From: an uncultured Bacilli bacterium
GTDB lineage: Bacteria; Bacillota_I; Bacilli_A; RF39; UBA660
Direction of reading: 5' to 3'
Assembly: GCA_934098705.1 (NCBI GenBank)
Contig: CAKOPC010000003.1
Location: 1 to 64,000 of the forward strand
DNA length: 64,000 bases
The notes under the pieces are model-generated. The model was not told the origin of the DNA. It ran no database searches and was given only the letters and a program-made list of their open reading frames with translations. A program made the translations under genes and the position numbers. Of this stretch, positions 52,843-61,752 are shown piece by piece (the stretch's first letter is position 1; each line of letters opens with the position of its first letter).

Positions 52843-55512
52843 TTACAAAACCTCCACTTCTAATTTATTTTTCATTAAATCAAGACCAAGCTTTTCCTTT
52901 AAATATTCTACGTAATTACCATTATCATTAATATAACTATCTGCTAGTTGTTTCATAGTAACATTTTCAGCATCGTCAAATATTATATCACTAAATAGCA
53001 ATTTTTGTACTTCAATATCTGATCTTGTCGTATTTATAAATCCCATTATTTCAAGCAATGATACTATAAATGGAACCCTATGTTTAGATGCTTCGGCAGA
53101 TGGAATTTCTATTCCCCGCGTTTCACAATAATGGATAGTTCTTTGACTTTCAAAAAACAAAGAATAACAATTTGCTTTAGAAATATTGTGCTTTCTACTA
53201 TCAAAATATATAAATTGGAACATTTGCTTTACTGCATCCATATTCAACATTAAATTAATAAATTGTTTTTTCTTAGTATAATCTTGATTTAAATACTCTT
53301 TTATTGGATTTACAAAATCAGATAAGTTCATTTCCCAACTAATTCCTTTTTCTTTATCCTTAAAACTTAAATCTATATGATTAATTAAATCTTTAAGTAA
53401 CTCGTAAAGTTTTTCCCCATTTTCTGTTAACTCTATAGTTTTTGTCTCATGACCAAGTTTTCTATCGTCAACAATTAACCCCATTCCCATCATTCCCTGA
53501 ATTTTATATTTTGTTTGTCTTTGGAATTTTGCTAACGATTCATCCTTATCTAAGTTCCCTCTAAGTCTTATATACTTTTCATTCATATAACCTGTTGTAT
53601 CATTTTCATATAATGATTTCAATATATATAATATATGTCCAAAATGTAATCCTTGAGGATAATGATATCCATTTTCTGTTACTTCCCCAATTTCCCTTAA
53701 AAATTTCATCCAACTACCAAAAGAAGAAATATATTTACCACTCTTGTATTTGCCATACATGTTTATATCATCTATACTTGGCTTTTTCTTTATATCAGTC
53801 ATAACATCATAATAAGCAACAATTAAATCATCCTTATTAACTTCATGATCCATTGCATCTTGTAAATCAAGAATTTCTTGAACTTCATCATCAAATTGAA
53901 CTTCGCATTTTGGATTATATTCATATATATTCTTTTCAAAAGCATTTGTACCTTCTTTATTTTTTGTTGTTACTTTTGTAGATAAATACTGTCTGACATA
54001 ATTTGCTCGCTGATAATTACTTATAAAATCCAAAATAATTACTTTATCTTTATTAGATGATATTCTTAATCCCCTACCTAGCTGTTGCATAAATACAGTT
54101 TTTGATTCAGTAGGTCTTAGAAACAGTAATGCTCTAACATTAGGAACATCAATACCTTCATTGAAAATATCAACGGTGAATGCAACTGCAATTTCATTAT
54201 TTTTAAATGCTTTAATTAATTCAGCCTTAGTTTCTGTAGTATTCGTTCCAGATGTTATTGCAACAGCACTTACACCTCTTTCATTAAACAATTTTGCCAT
54301 TGCCTCTGCATGTCGTATTGTTACACAAAAGCCTATAGCTTTATCTCCATTACAAAACTGTTGATATTTTTCAAAAATCATTTCATTTCTAGCATTAATA
54401 ATTAAGTGTCTCTCTAAATCGCTTTCATTATACTTGATACCATTTCTTCTGATATTTGTATAATCTATATTATCTTTTAATCCATGATATTCATATCCTA
54501 CAAGGAAACCTCTATCTATAGCATCATTAATATCATATTCGCATACTTTTTGATAATCAAATAAAGATAGTATGTCTTTTTTATCAGTTCTATCTGGAGT
54601 GGCAGTAATTCCTAAAAAGAATTTAGGTGTAAAATAATCTAATATTTTTCTATATGTTTTTGCTTCCCCATGATGAACTTCATCAACTATAATATAATCA
54701 AAGTATTCTTTACTAAATGAATTTAATGTTTCATCTAAACAGAGAGAATCTTTAGATGCAAATAAAATTCTACAATCCCTAACATGTTCTTTTGTTTCTC
54801 CTGTTAATAAACCTAATATTTCATTTGGCCAAACATCTTCAAATGCATTTTTTGATTGTGTCAAAATATCTAATCTATGAACAATAAATAAAAACTTTGC
54901 ATTAGGATTTTCCAAATAATAATTATAGGCATCCATAGCACTTAAATAAGTTTTTCCTGTCCCTGTTGGCATAATAACTAAGCCTTTTGTCCAGCCTAAG
55001 TCTCTGCAATTTTTTAATTGAGGTAATACTTCTAACTGAATTGGATTCGGATCTATTTTTACATCTCCCAATAATTCTGGAGCATACTTTTTTAATGTCA
55101 AATTAATTTCATCAAAAATTCTCTGTCTCCACATAGGATCTTTCAATTGATTATATGAATATCTTCTTAATGTCCATCCATGAAATAATATTTCATTTTG
55201 TCGAAATAAATTATCATCAAATTGTGCAAATGGAATAATGCCTTCAGCATGATATGTTTCACCATTTACTTCAAATGCAATTTTATTTCCCTCATCAGTT
55301 ATTATCCCAAAATCAATTTGTCTTGCATGTCCTTCAGAATCAATAAATGGATACTGGGGAACTACTAATGTCATTTTTTCATTTCCTAAAATTGGAAACA
55401 AAAATTCTTTAACAAACAATTTCTCACTCTCTGATATTATCTTGTTTTTATATATTTCTAAATACTCTTCACAAGTAATACTGCTTTTGTCTAACAATAA
55501 ATTACAATTCAT
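52843..55512 (-). CDS. SF2 helicase with N-terminal Vsr/DUF559-like nuclease domain (restriction subunit)
   Basis: 889 residues. The N-domain (about 25-140) has a PD-(D/E)xK-like core, QID67FGI then FE81VN83G with Asn in place of the usual Lys. It is followed by FRQNEILFHGWTLRRYSY, as in Vsr/DUF559 nucleases. The SF2 motor has Walker A PTGTGKT (182-188), DEVH (277-280), ITATP and QLGRGLR. The C-terminal 350 residues are helical and may provide DNA recognition. It is the likely restriction and translocation component for the adjacent methylase; cleavage activity is inferred. Overlaps the small HTH gene by 11 bp. Confidence 0.85.
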   Translation of the reverse strand: MNCNLLLDKSSITCEEYLEIYKNKIISESEKLFVKEFLFPILGNEKMTLVVPQYPFIDSEGHARQIDFGIITDEGNKIAFEVNGETYHAEGIIPFAQFDDNLFRQNEILFHGWTLRRYSYNQLKDPMWRQRIFDEINLTLKKYAPELLGDVKIDPNPIQLEVLPQLKNCRDLGWTKGLVIMPTGTGKTYLSAMDAYNYYLENPNAKFLFIVHRLDILTQSKNAFEDVWPNEILGLLTGETKEHVRDCRILFASKDSLCLDETLNSFSKEYFDYIIVDEVHHGEAKTYRKILDYFTPKFFLGITATPDRTDKKDILSLFDYQKVCEYDINDAIDRGFLVGYEYHGLKDNIDYTNIRRNGIKYNESDLERHLIINARNEMIFEKYQQFCNGDKAIGFCVTIRHAEAMAKLFNERGVSAVAITSGTNTTETKAELIKAFKNNEIAVAFTVDIFNEGIDVPNVRALLFLRPTESKTVFMQQLGRGLRISSNKDKVIILDFISNYQRANYVRQYLSTKVTTKNKEGTNAFEKNIYEYNPKCEVQFDDEVQEILDLQDAMDHEVNKDDLIVAYYDVMTDIKKKPSIDDINMYGKYKSGKYISSFGSWMKFLREIGEVTENGYHYPQGLHFGHILYILKSLYENDTTGYMNEKYIRLRGNLDKDESLAKFQRQTKYKIQGMMGMGLIVDDRKLGHETKTIELTENGEKLYELLKDLINHIDLSFKDKEKGISWEMNLSDFVNPIKEYLNQDYTKKKQFINLMLNMDAVKQMFQFIYFDSRKHNISKANCYSLFFESQRTIHYCETRGIEIPSAEASKHRVPFIVSLLEIMGFINTTRSDIEVQKLLFSDIIFDDAENVTMKQLADSYINDNGNYVEYLKEKLGLDLMKNKLEVEVL

Positions 55513-55726
55513 TTTTATCCCCCTTATCTACTGAATATTCAACTATATCATCTAACTTGCAATTGAATACTTCACATATTTTCATTAATGTTTCCATTCT
55601 TACCATTTCATCTTTTCCCATTTTAGCCATTTCGTTTGTTGTAATATCAGCTATTTCACATAATTTAGACTTATTCATGTTATTATCTATCAATAGCTTC
55701 CACAACTTTTTATAACTAACTTTCAT
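55502..55726 (-). CDS. Small XRE-family controller of the restriction-modification operon
   Basis: 74 residues: KKLWKLLIDNNMNKSKLCEIADITTNEMAKMGKDEMVRMETLMKICEVFNCKLDDIVEY, a compact Cro-type HTH. It overlaps the helicase start. Its position and size match controller (C) proteins that delay restriction until methylation is established (inference). Confidence 0.8.
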   Translation of the reverse strand: MKVSYKKLWKLLIDNNMNKSKLCEIADITTNEMAKMGKDEMVRMETLMKICEVFNCKLDDIVEYSVDKGDKNEL

Positions 55727-55871
55727 ACCTTGCCTCCAATTGTTTTACATAATAATATTTTAACACATATAATTTATCTTTTCAATATTTTTTTGAATAT
55801 TTCAATATATTTTTTTGCTATTTACTTGCATTTTTATCTTTTTAGAGTGATTAATACACATGGAGGTATTT

Positions 55872-56195
55872 ATGTTAAGAAAATGTACTGATGAAGATAT
55901 AAGTGATGAAGAATGTGAAAAGGTTATTGATCCTTTTTATGAAAACTATGATAGTTATTTGGAAGAATATGTTATTCCTGAAGTAATAGCTTTTTATATT
56001 GCTAGCTCATTTTATAGAAATGCTATGTGGAAAGCAACTTTTGAACAACATTTTAATTCTGCTTTTGATACATTTAATCTGATATGTAGAAATTATAAAA
56101 AAATGAAAGCTGAAGTTATTAAACTACTCAGATTAAAATATTCTCTAGAAATTATTAATAAGGATCCTTTAGACTTCAAAATAATCGAGTATTAG
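55872..56195 (+). CDS. Hypothetical protein, lone plus-strand gene in the element
   Basis: 107 residues from ATG 55872 (GGAGG 5 nt upstream; the ATG at 55860 overlaps that site). It has an acidic N-terminus (CTDEDISDEECEKVIDPFYENYD) and a helical remainder. Not recognised. It faces opposite to its neighbours, between the restriction operon and the replication operon. A weak ATTAG/CTAAT hairpin with T6 follows. Confidence 0.5.
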   Translation: MLRKCTDEDISDEECEKVIDPFYENYDSYLEEYVIPEVIAFYIASSFYRNAMWKATFEQHFNSAFDTFNLICRNYKKMKAEVIKLLRLKYSLEIINKDPLDFKIIEY

Positions 56196-56220
56196 TATTA
56201 GCTAATGCTTTTTTATTGCA

Positions 56221-56243
56221 TCAAAAAAGGCTCACATTGAGCC
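56221..56243 (-). terminator. Terminator of the replication operon
   Basis: Minus strand GGCTCA-ATG-TGAGCC with T6 exit run. Confidence 0.9.
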
Positions 56244-56315
56244 AATAATTTCATCTTTATCAAATACTCTATTTTCCAAAAAACTCACGGAAAACTTAAA
56301 ATTGTGTGAATTTGA

Positions 56316-56371
56316 GTGGGCTGTGGGTGGAGAAAAAAATAATTTTTTAGTATCACTACCCTAGGGGGAGT
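56316..56371. other. GC-richer non-coding block after HNH (possible packaging site)
   Basis: Contains GTGGGCTGTGGGTGG and CCCTAGGGGGAG, unusually G-rich for this 27% GC region, directly after the HNH nuclease gene. In cos phages HNH genes lie next to the packaging site. Only suggestive here, since no terminase is present. Confidence 0.3.
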
Positions 56372-56740
56372 CTATTTACTCTCTATCATTTTTAATAATT
56401 CTTCTTTTGTTATTATCCCCTGTTCTGCTTCCTTATGATGCATAGGACATAATGTTATAAGATTTGTACTATCTAATCTTTTAGAATAATCTTCATCTAT
56501 TGATACTATATGATGTACTTGTAAGTCTTTATAGTTAAACATAAATGGTGCTCCCTCATATCCATTTATACATGCCTGACATAAATATTTATCTCTTTTC
56601 TTTACTTCTTCTCTTTTTTGTTTCCATTCATATGTACTTCTAAATCTATCACTTTTACTACTCTTTTTATACCTATATGGTCTTTTACATACGATATTAA
56701 AGTCATGTATCTTTCCACACACACTACAAGTTTTTAACAT
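56372..56740 (-). CDS. HNH endonuclease (phage type)
   Basis: 122 residues. Zinc-binding Cys pairs (CSVCGKIHDFNIVC; later CQAC and LCPMHH) surround the HNH core LQVHHIVSIDEDY...LDSTNLITLCPMHHKEAE. Phage HNH proteins of this size assist terminase cleavage at cos sites. It overlaps the helicase-loader gene by 17 bp. Confidence 0.88.
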   Translation of the reverse strand: MLKTCSVCGKIHDFNIVCKRPYRYKKSSKSDRFRSTYEWKQKREEVKKRDKYLCQACINGYEGAPFMFNYKDLQVHHIVSIDEDYSKRLDSTNLITLCPMHHKEAEQGIITKEELLKMIESK

Positions 56741-57170
56741 TATTTAATAGTTTCCTATTCTTTTGTTCTATTTGTTTATTATGCTTAAGAAATGCTTTAA
56801 TATCGTTTTCTACAAATTCTGGTAGATTTCCCTCATCTAACCACATAAGAGTTTTAAAACAGCTATTGCTAGCATGAGAATCTGTTAATTCTTCAACACC
56901 TTTTTTAAAGTATTCACTTTCTTTCATTTTATCTATGATTGAAATAATATACTTTTTATTTATTTCTTTGCATTTATCTTTTAATTGTGAAATTGTTGGA
57001 AAGTATTTTGATTCTGATACTATTTCTTTTATAGCATTATTTAATGTTGAATAAGATACATCACTAAAATATTCAAACCAGCTTTCTAATTGTTCTTGAT
57101 CCGTATTCTTGAAATAGCAAGCATTTAGATATTTCATACACTTAATAAAAGCAAAATGGGTCATTTTCAT
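56724..57170 (-). CDS. Putative helicase loader (G39P-like)
   Basis: 148 residues. The N-terminal helical domain FAFIKCMKYLNACYFKN and the ESKYFPTISQLKDKC segment resemble G39P-type loader/inhibitor proteins of phage replicative helicases. The start is taken at ATG 57170 (GGAG 6 nt upstream); 57182 is possible. It overlaps the replication initiator by 29 bp. Confidence 0.55.
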   Translation of the reverse strand: MKMTHFAFIKCMKYLNACYFKNTDQEQLESWFEYFSDVSYSTLNNAIKEIVSESKYFPTISQLKDKCKEINKKYIISIIDKMKESEYFKKGVEELTDSHASNSCFKTLMWLDEGNLPEFVENDIKAFLKHNKQIEQKNRKLLNNVKNL

Positions 57171-57981
57171 TTTCTTCTCCATTTTGTCTTGCTTCTATCA
57201 TTTCTTCTAATTCTTTCATAGAAATATCATTTAATGTTTTCTTCTTTACTGGTTGATTATAATAGTTTTCAAACTTATCTCCAAACAAAGTATATGGGTT
57301 TAAATGTACTACCATTTTAGTATCTTTCCATTCATAAAATTTCTTATCAATAACTATTTGAAAATCAAGTGTTTTATATCCTTTTTCTATCCAATTATTA
57401 ACAAGACTTTTTATCTTTTCATTTTCCCAATTGTATGAAGAATTAATTTTCTTATTTAAATAATCAATAACATCTTTTACGACAAAATCGTTACCAGACA
57501 AGATAGTTACATCTTCTCTCTTCTCCACTATATTATTTTTTTCTTCTCTTTTATTTTCTAGACTATTCTTTTCTTTACTTATCTTATCTATACTATTCTT
57601 GGTATCCATTTGGTTTCCATCTGGTATACCATTGGTGTCCAACATAATATATTCATTATTATCAGCTATATCTAACCTACTAAATTCATTTTGAAAAATA
57701 GTAGGTCTATATCTATCATTTCTAACAGTATTATTTATTTTCCAATGTTTTATGGCGATCACATCAGAATCAAATTTATAAATAAAAGATTTGTCTATTA
57801 AAGATTGTAAATCTTCATTTGTAGCACCAACGAGCTTCATATAAGATCTATAGTTTTTAGATAGCCCATCATCATCTGCTAACATACCCATATGAAAATA
57901 TAGACATTGAGCTTCAGCAGATAGTTCTAAAAAGTCATCACTTGTTGTAACAACCTTATCAAACATTCTTTTTTGAGCCAC
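57142..57981 (-). CDS. Replication initiator (Lin1244/DnaD-like organizer)
   Basis: 279 residues from GTG 57981 (AAAGGA 7 nt upstream). The N-terminus RMFDKVVTTSDDFLELSAEAQCLYFHMGMLADDDGL and KHWKINNTVRNDRY match the winged-helix N-domain of phage replisome organizers. A variable Asn/Glu/Lys linker and a DnaD-like C-domain (WIEKGYKTLDFQIVIDKKF) follow. It supports autonomous replication of the element after induction. Confidence 0.82.
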   Translation of the reverse strand: MAQKRMFDKVVTTSDDFLELSAEAQCLYFHMGMLADDDGLSKNYRSYMKLVGATNEDLQSLIDKSFIYKFDSDVIAIKHWKINNTVRNDRYRPTIFQNEFSRLDIADNNEYIMLDTNGIPDGNQMDTKNSIDKISKEKNSLENKREEKNNIVEKREDVTILSGNDFVVKDVIDYLNKKINSSYNWENEKIKSLVNNWIEKGYKTLDFQIVIDKKFYEWKDTKMVVHLNPYTLFGDKFENYYNQPVKKKTLNDISMKELEEMIEARQNGEENENDPFCFY

Positions 57982-58019
57982 AATTGTTTCCTTTTGATAA
58001 AGATGAAATAAAATAACAA

Positions 58020-58277
58020 TTATTGTTTCTCATAAGCGGAAACCTCTTTTAGATAATTAATATCTATATTGAAATATTTTAAAACTTCAACCATAGGTAC
58101 CAATCCTCTATTACGAACTTTGGAATCATCTCCATATAATGATATAGCAATTTAACTCCTAATGGCATATACCTTATTTCTTCCAACACTGCCAATTTTC
58201 ATAATATCAGTTGCTGATGCCCACTGACTTGATACTACTTGTAATAATTGTTCTGCAGTTAGTTTTTCACTGTTCAT
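58020..58277 (-). pseudogene. Excisionase-like (DUF3173-type) gene with an internal stop
   Basis: ATG 58277, AAGGAGAG upstream. It reads QLLQVVSSQWASATDIMKIG then VGRNKVYAIRS and meets TAA at 58154-58152 (codon 42). In the same frame it continues IAISLYGDDSKVRNRGLVPM then EVLKYFNIDINYLKEV to a second TAA at 58020. The whole matches DUF3173-like small DNA-binding proteins next to integrases. A single C-to-T change (CAA to TAA) explains the stop. Confidence 0.7.
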
Positions 58278-58292
58278 TCTTATCACTCTCCT

Positions 58293-58326
58293 TATTATTT
58301 AATAGTGTTTAAACTTTGCTAGACTT
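58293..58326 (+). repeat. 34-bp inverted repeat, left arm
   Basis: Matches the reverse complement of 59237-59270 with two mismatches. The core is TAATAGTGTTTAAA then TTTGCTAGACTT. It lies in the leader just ahead of the xis-like gene. Confidence 0.85.
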
Positions 58327-58391
58327 CTAATTACAGTTTATATTGGAAATAATCATATATAAACCACCTACTTTCTACCTTTGATAACTAC

Positions 58392-58420
58392 ATTTTACAT
58401 TTTAAATGGAATAATGTAAA
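58392..58420 (-). promoter_or_regulatory. Promoter of the xis/replication operon
   Basis: Minus strand: TTTACA (58420-58415), 17-base spacer, TAAAAT (58397-58392). Overlaps one of two 15-bp repeats TTTACAnTTTAAATG (58394-58408 and 58447-58461), likely repressor operators. Confidence 0.65.
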
Positions 58421-58470
58421 TAGTTTTTGATAAACTTAATTTACTTTTTACAGTTTAAATGTAATTTTAG

Positions 58471-58499
58471 TTGACTTTAGGGAAAAATCGGTGTATATT
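58471..58499 (+). promoter_or_regulatory. Promoter of the CI-like repressor
   Basis: TTGACT (58471-58476), 17-base spacer, TATATT (58494-58499), 20 bp before ATG 58520. Back to back with the replication-operon promoter, as in lysogeny control regions. Confidence 0.75.
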
Positions 58500-58519
58500 G
58501 GTAACAGAGGTGATAAGTA

Positions 58520-59191
58520 ATGAATAGTAAAAATACTGATCCTAAAATATGCTTTGCTACTAATCTTAAAAAATACATGGAATTAAGAAATGTTAGTAGA
58601 AAGAAATTATCTGAAGATATTAATATTAAATATTCAACTATATGCGAATGGTTAAAAGGTACGATGTTACCACGTGCAGATAAAATGGAAATAGTCGCAA
58701 ATTACTTTAATACGACTTCATCTAGATTATTAGAAGATCCAAATGCTGAATTATTGGTATATAAGTATCCTTTTGTAACTAAAATACCTGATGGATATAC
58801 ATTGGAACAAGCATCTGACGAATTTTTCTCTGGTTGGGGTGTTATTCAACATGTAAAACAAGTACCTAACCACTATGGATTAACAATTACTCATGAATGT
58901 AATCCTATGCAACCTCGTTATGCTAAAGGTGAACCTGTTTCTTTTAAACTTACAAGCTATGTTTCTGATTGTGATTGCGATTATTTAATTAGAAGAAAAG
59001 GCCATGATGCAGAAATAGTAAGAATCTATGAAGACCAAGAGCCTCCTTTTATAATTGAAGATGATGAAAATGATGATCGTGAGATTATATATTATGTTAT
59101 GATTCCTGTCTATAATGAAGAAAACAATTATGAACCATATCATACATTTAACTTAAGTGCTGATTATGAAATAATTGGAAAAGCAGAATAA
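58520..59191 (+). CDS. CI-like repressor (XRE HTH plus degenerate S24/LexA-like domain)
   Basis: 223 residues. HTH at about 12-70 (LKKYMELRNVSRKKLSEDINIKYSTICEWLKG). The C-domain from about 85 resembles the S24 peptidase fold, with NPMQPRYAKGEPVSF where LexA/CI proteins have SMxPxxxxGD. The nucleophilic Ser is replaced by Pro, so self-cleavage is not expected. PICI-type master repressors are likewise relieved by a phage protein instead of RecA cleavage (family knowledge). Controls the divergent xis/rep operon by position. Confidence 0.82.
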   Translation: MNSKNTDPKICFATNLKKYMELRNVSRKKLSEDINIKYSTICEWLKGTMLPRADKMEIVANYFNTTSSRLLEDPNAELLVYKYPFVTKIPDGYTLEQASDEFFSGWGVIQHVKQVPNHYGLTITHECNPMQPRYAKGEPVSFKLTSYVSDCDCDYLIRRKGHDAEIVRIYEDQEPPFIIEDDENDDREIIYYVMIPVYNEENNYEPYHTFNLSADYEIIGKAE

Positions 59192-59195
59192 AAAA

Positions 59196-59222
59196 AGACC
59201 TACTGCGCCAACAGTAAGTCAA
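59196..59222 (-). terminator. Minus-directed terminator between repressor and integrase
   Basis: Minus strand GACTTACTG-TTGGCG-CAGTAGGTC (one G-U) followed by T7. It stops leftward transcripts before they oppose the repressor gene. Confidence 0.75.
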
Positions 59223-59236
59223 ATTGGATAACCACA

Positions 59237-59270
59237 AAGTCTAGCAAACTTTAAACACTATTAGATAATA
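59237..59270 (-). repeat. 34-bp inverted repeat, right arm
   Basis: Reverse-complement partner of 58293-58326 (32 of 34). Followed by AATGTAA...TTACATT arms (about 59269-59296), which resemble the repressor half-sites near 58394-58461. Confidence 0.85.
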
Positions 59271-59335
59271 ATGTAATTGGGTTTCCTTTTACATTATATC
59301 ACTTTATTGAAAATCACACAAGAAAGGACGATATA

Positions 59336-60447
59336 ATGGGAGTATATAAAGCTAAAGATGGCAAAACTAAAGATGGTCGTATCTGGTTCTTTAAGTTAAG
59401 ATATCAAGATATGGATGGTAGAAACAAACAATACAAATCAGGAAAATATGCTACTAAAAAAGAAGCAGAAGAAGCTGAACTTGAATTTAGATTAAAAATA
59501 CATAGACATGAAAATATGGATAAAATAACCTTAGATGAAATGATTGATATATTTATTGAGAATAGAACTTCTACTATTGAGGTTAAACCTAATACTCTAT
59601 ATAATTACGGAAATAAAAAAACTCATTTAAAAAGTTTATTAAATATTAAATTAAAAGATTTTAATATCAATCACTATGATAATTGGAAAAAGCAAATGAA
59701 TGAAACTAATATCTCAACACGATATAAAAATGATATATTAAAATTTCTAAAATCAGTATTAAACTTTGCTATGACTTGGTATGATTTTAATCTTAATAAA
59801 GTTTATAATAAAATGACTAAGTTTAGTAACGCTTCTGATATACCAAAAGAAATGATGTATTTTACATATGATCAATGGAAACAATTTATTTCTGTTGAAA
59901 CTAATTTACAAAGTAAAGTTATGTTTGAAATATTATATTATTGTGGATTAAGAAAAGGTGAACTTAGAGGATTAACTTGGAGAAATGTTGATCTTGTTAA
60001 TAAAACCTTATCCGTTAAGAAACATATCACAGATCGTGGTAGTTCGGTTAAAGAGTTCCAATTCTCCACTCCAAAGACTAAAAGTAGCATAGAACCCTAC
60101 CACTTAATAAAGTTCTCTTAAACGACCTTAAAATGCTCAAAAATGAGGTATCTAAAGAGTATGGATTTAATGATGATTACTTTGTTATTGGCGATGCTTT
60201 CCCTGTTGCAAGTAATACTATTACATCAAGAAAAAATCGTAACTGCAAATTAGCAGATGTACCTCAAATTAGGATCCATGACTTCAGACATTCTTGTGCA
60301 TCTCTAATTGTTAATAATGGTGCTAATATAACTGTAGTAGCTAAATATCTAGGTCACACTAAAATAGAAGAAACTTTAAACACCTACACGCATCTTTTTA
60401 ACTCTGCTTTAAATGAAGTAGTAGATTTAATTGATAAGTTAGAGTAA
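59336..60447 (+). pseudogene. int: Tyrosine-family integrase with a one-base frameshift
   Basis: Frame 1 (59336-60121) has the N-terminal arm-binding domain (WFFKLRYQDMDGRNKQYKSGKYATKKEAEEAE region), the SAM-like core-binding domain and the first catalytic Arg (YYCGLRKGELRGL). It then shifts near 60091 and stops. The next frame continues as RTLPLNKVLLNDLKMLKNEV and holds HDFRHSC, LGHTKIEETLNTYTH and the end at 60447. Restoring one A at about 60091 (AGCATAGAA to AGCATAAGAA) gives an unbroken protein of about 370 residues with R, K, HxxR, H and Y. As sequenced it should be inactive. Confidence 0.88.
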
Positions 60448-60556
60448 AATAAAAGCAGGGTTTCTCTGAAATGCATCCCTTAAAGTAGACATTAATAAAA
60501 AAGAGGGACTACAAAATATGATAAAATACATTTCCGAAAGGAGGTGTATTTTTATT

Positions 60557-60847
60557 ATGGCAACAAAAGGACAAAAGTTTAAAACATTTACAAATGAAGA
60601 AAGAACTGAAATTGTAAGCAAATACATGTCAGGCAAATATTCATATGCAATTTTAGCAAAAGAATATAACATAAGTTGGAAAACTATAGAAAGCATGGTT
60701 AGAAAATTCAAAAAAACTGGACTAACAATTAAAGACAAAAAAGGTAGAAATAATCAATCACATTTAACTAAAGAAGATTGGAAAGAAAGATATGAAATAT
60801 TAAAAAAATACCAGGCCTTCCTCAAGGCACAACGAGAGAAAAAGTAA
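60557..60847 (+). CDS. IS3-family OrfA
   Basis: 96 residues from ATG 60557 (AGGAGG upstream). HTH of the transposase IS3/IS911 type: KTFTNEERTEIVSKYMSGKYSYAILAKEYNISWKTIESMVRKF, with a helical tail. A7 at 60802-60808 (frame A-AAA-AAA) allows a -1 shift into OrfB, giving the fused transposase (junction reading KKIPGLPQGTTREKV). Confidence 0.88.
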   Translation: MATKGQKFKTFTNEERTEIVSKYMSGKYSYAILAKEYNISWKTIESMVRKFKKTGLTIKDKKGRNNQSHLTKEDWKERYEILKKYQAFLKAQREKK

Positions 60848-60858
60848 CATTTATAAAT

Positions 60859-61680
60859 TTGTATAGAAATAATTATAAACTTACTAACATGTGTGCCGTA
60901 CTTAATATAAGTCCTAAAACTTATTATAAGTATAGAAACAAGGAAGATCCTGATTATTATGATTATTTGATAATTAAAGAAATATTTGATGATTCTAAAG
61001 GTACATATGGATATCGTAGGATTGTTGAATGCCTACTCCAAAAATATGGTGTAGTTATGAATGGAAAGAAGGTATTGAGAATAATGAAAAAATATAATCT
61101 AATGGCTGAATATATAAGAAAAGCTAAAATTAAACATAAGAACGAAAAAATTGAAGATAATGTTAAACCTAATTTATTAAATAGAAATTTCACTACTGAT
61201 AATTCTAATAAAGTTTGGGATACAGATGTAACGTATTTAATATTTAAAGGTTCAAGAGCTTATTTATCTACAATAATTGATTTATATGATAGACATGTAG
61301 TTTCATATGTAATATCAAAAAGAAATAATTTAAAGTTAGTTATGGATACTTTAAATAAAGCTATATCAAAAGAAAAAGATGTACATGGTTTAATCATTCA
61401 CAGTGATCAAGGATTCCAATATACATCTTATGAGTACAAAGCTATATGTGAATCGAATGGAATACAAATTTCCATGTCACGAAAAGGAACGCCAATTGAT
61501 GATTCTCCAATAGAAAGTTGGCATTCACTCCTTAAGAAAGAAACTCTGTACAACAATAATATTACATCTTTACAAGAATATATTCAACTTGTAGAAGAAT
61601 GGATATTATTTTACAATACAACTAGACTAAAGTCAAAAATTAAGAAAAAGAGAAAAAATTATACAAAAAGAGAAAAATAA
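60859..61680 (+). CDS. IS3-family OrfB transposase (DDE, rve)
   Basis: About 273 residues as drawn from TTG 60859, but the frame is open from 60802 and it is most likely made only as an OrfAB fusion. HTH_21 segment (YGYRRIVECLLQKYGVVMNGKKVLRIMKKY), then the integrase core with catalytic Asp in WDTDVTYL, Asp in IIHSDQG and Glu in DDSPIESWHSLLK. It appears intact, so the IS may be active. Confidence 0.92.
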   Translation: MYRNNYKLTNMCAVLNISPKTYYKYRNKEDPDYYDYLIIKEIFDDSKGTYGYRRIVECLLQKYGVVMNGKKVLRIMKKYNLMAEYIRKAKIKHKNEKIEDNVKPNLLNRNFTTDNSNKVWDTDVTYLIFKGSRAYLSTIIDLYDRHVVSYVISKRNNLKLVMDTLNKAISKEKDVHGLIIHSDQGFQYTSYEYKAICESNGIQISMSRKGTPIDDSPIESWHSLLKKETLYNNNITSLQEYIQLVEEWILFYNTTRLKSKIKKKRKNYTKREK

Positions 61681-61752
61681 TTTTCTCTTTTTAATAACCC
61701 TCTTTTTTATTAATGTCTACTATTTGGGGTTCACATCATCTCCTAGCTTCTT

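Larger units (their letters stand above)
60472..61733 (+). mobile_element. IS3-family insertion sequence
   Basis: About 1.26 kb. The terminal inverted repeats share a perfect AGTAGACATTAATAAAAAAG block (60484-60503 left; 61702-61721 right in reverse complement), extended by GAGGG inward and a weaker TG..CCC outward to 60472 and 61733. It contains orfA, an A7 frameshift site and orfB with a complete DDE. No clear target duplication was found. Inserted 25 bp after the integrase stop. Confidence 0.85.

Noticed and set aside
60439..60738. 99-codon minus frame across the IS left end
   Set aside because: Antisense to the orfA transposase gene; no family resemblance.
60467..61737. Target-site duplication of the IS3-family element
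   Set aside because: The 3-5 bases beyond the assumed ends do not match; the exact termini are uncertain, so no duplication is claimed.
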